NCBI GenBank assembly: GCA_007123575.1 | Contig: SKKV01000107.1 | Span: 1 to 6,411 of the forward strand | Source of the DNA: Wenzhouxiangella sp. | Lineage (GTDB): Bacteria; Pseudomonadota; Gammaproteobacteria; Xanthomonadales; Wenzhouxiangellaceae | Reading direction: 5' to 3' | DNA length: 6,411 bases | Shown here: positions 5,798 through 6,411 of the stretch, in pieces | How the letters are laid out: the number at the start of each line of letters is the position of its first letter | Position numbering within the stretch: position 1 is the first letter of the stretch | Position numbers and translations under genes: made by a program | Notes under the pieces: model-generated | Databases searched by the model: none | The model's input: the letters and a program-made list of their open reading frames with translations, nothing else | Told to the model about the DNA's origin: nothing

Positions 5798-5828
5798 CCG
5801 GAAACCGGAACCCGGAACCCGGAACCCG
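5798..5828. repeat. Tandem heptamer repeat in the nuoM-nuoN gap
   Basis: Four copies of CCGGAAC lie head to tail (5798-5804 with one mismatch, then 5805-5811, 5812-5818, 5819-5825), followed by CCG. The array lies in the 106-base space between the nuoM stop and the nuoN start. Such arrays change copy number by slippage; here it lies outside coding sequence. I see no promoter or terminator in the gap. Confidence 0.8.
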
Positions 5829-5856
5829 TATCGAGATATTTCAATCCACACGCCCA

Positions 5857-6411
5857 TCACCCAAGCTTAGAGACAACAATGTGTTCAACCAACTGCTGCA
5901 CCGAAGCTTCCATCATATGCAGCAGCGGCCACGGCCAGATCCCTACACCCAGAACCAGGACAGCCAGGCTGACCATCAGGATCCACTCGCGCGCGTTCAA
6001 GTCCTTCAGCGCCGCCACGGCGCTGTTGGCCACCTCGCCATAGAACACTCGCTTGACCAGCCACAGACTGTAGGCCGCGCCCAGCAACAGCGTGGTGCCG
6101 GCAACAAAGGCAAACCAGACGTTGGCGTGGAAGGCGGCCAAAATGACCATGAACTCGCCGACAAAGCCGGACGTGCCCGGCAGGCCGGCATTGGCCATGA
6201 AAAACAGCACCGCGAACATGGCGAACCAGGGCATGGTGTTGGCCACGCCGCCATAGGAGGAAATCTCGCGGCTGTGAACGCGGTCGTACAACACGCCGAC
6301 GGCCAGGAACATGGCCCCGGAGATGAAGCCGTGCGAGATCATCTGCACCATCGCACCGCTGATCCCCAGCCCGGCGCCGGTGAGCTCGCCGGTGTTGCGG
6401 GCGATGGCGAA
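5857..6411 (-). CDS. nuoM: NADH-quinone oxidoreductase subunit M, C-terminal part (complex I)
   Basis: The frame is open to the right edge, so the gene is cut; 184 residues are visible and the N-terminal majority (roughly 300 residues in the family) lies outside. Landmarks of NuoM are clear: GAMVQMISHGFISGAMFLAVGVLYDR (fragment residues 19-44), and NAGLPGTSGFVGEF with the Glu at fragment residue 86, which corresponds to the conserved Glu407 of E. coli NuoM. The remaining helices end with a short tail, SKLG. NuoM is an antiporter-like proton-pumping membrane subunit next to NuoN in the complex. The ATG at 6351 is internal and is not the gene start. Gene order nuoM-nuoN is the usual one. Confidence 0.96.
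   Translation of the reverse strand, partial: FAIARNTGELTGAGLGISGAMVQMISHGFISGAMFLAVGVLYDRVHSREISSYGGVANTMPWFAMFAVLFFMANAGLPGTSGFVGEFMVILAAFHANVWFAFVAGTTLLLGAAYSLWLVKRVFYGEVANSAVAALKDLNAREWILMVSLAVLVLGVGIWPWPLLHMMEASVQQLVEHIVVSKLG

Noticed and set aside
1..6411. tRNA, rRNA or integrase/transposase genes that could explain the duplicated truB tail
   Set aside because: I looked on both strands for a tRNA-like fold next to the repeats and for recombinase motifs in the open frames, and found none.

Overview
The window looks like part of a GC-rich gammaproteobacterial chromosome. The best anchors are on the minus strand at the right: the C-terminal part of nuoM, complete nuoN (both membrane subunits of respiratory complex I) and a complete truB (tRNA pseudouridine-55 synthase). 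The style of the genes and the GTAGCCCGG-type interspersed repeats would suit a Xanthomonadales or Chromatiales-like lineage. That placement is an inference; there is no rRNA or other marker to fix it.

Layout, left to right. Positions 1-248 hold a possible C-terminal scrap of a plus-strand gene (ending at 65), a short repeat remnant and a candidate promoter. A plus-strand gene (249-1043) encodes a membrane-anchored protein with Sel1-like helical repeats. Overlapping its stop codon, on the opposite strand, is a relic of the last 20 codons of a truB gene (1040-1102). An AT-rich spacer with promoter-like sequence leads to a second plus-strand gene (1291-2241) for a secreted protein with a cysteine-rich C-terminus, closed by a strong intrinsic terminator (2273-2307). 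From about 2330 to 3389 I see no credible gene. The space is filled by modular repeats ending in GTAGCCCGG / CCGGGCTAC: two related long copies (A and B), an inverted copy of part of A, and a 146-bp MITE-like unit with 30-bp inverted ends. Then follow, all on the minus strand, truB (3390-4301), nuoN (4314-5750) and nuoM (5857 to beyond the window).

How it fits together. nuoM and nuoN encode adjacent antiporter-like proton-pumping subunits and are probably co-transcribed; truB starts 12 bases after the nuoN stop and probably rides on the same transcript. truB is not followed by rpsO, its usual neighbour. The two plus-strand genes look less GC-rich than the nuo/truB block by eye, have no recognised specific function, and lie in a repeat-rich stretch bracketed by a second truB 3' end. 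The simplest reading is an accessory insertion or rearrangement downstream of truB. No integrase or transposase is visible, so the mechanism is open. No complete new system is evident; the most unusual points are the duplicated truB tail, the nested repeats and the cysteine-tailed secreted protein.
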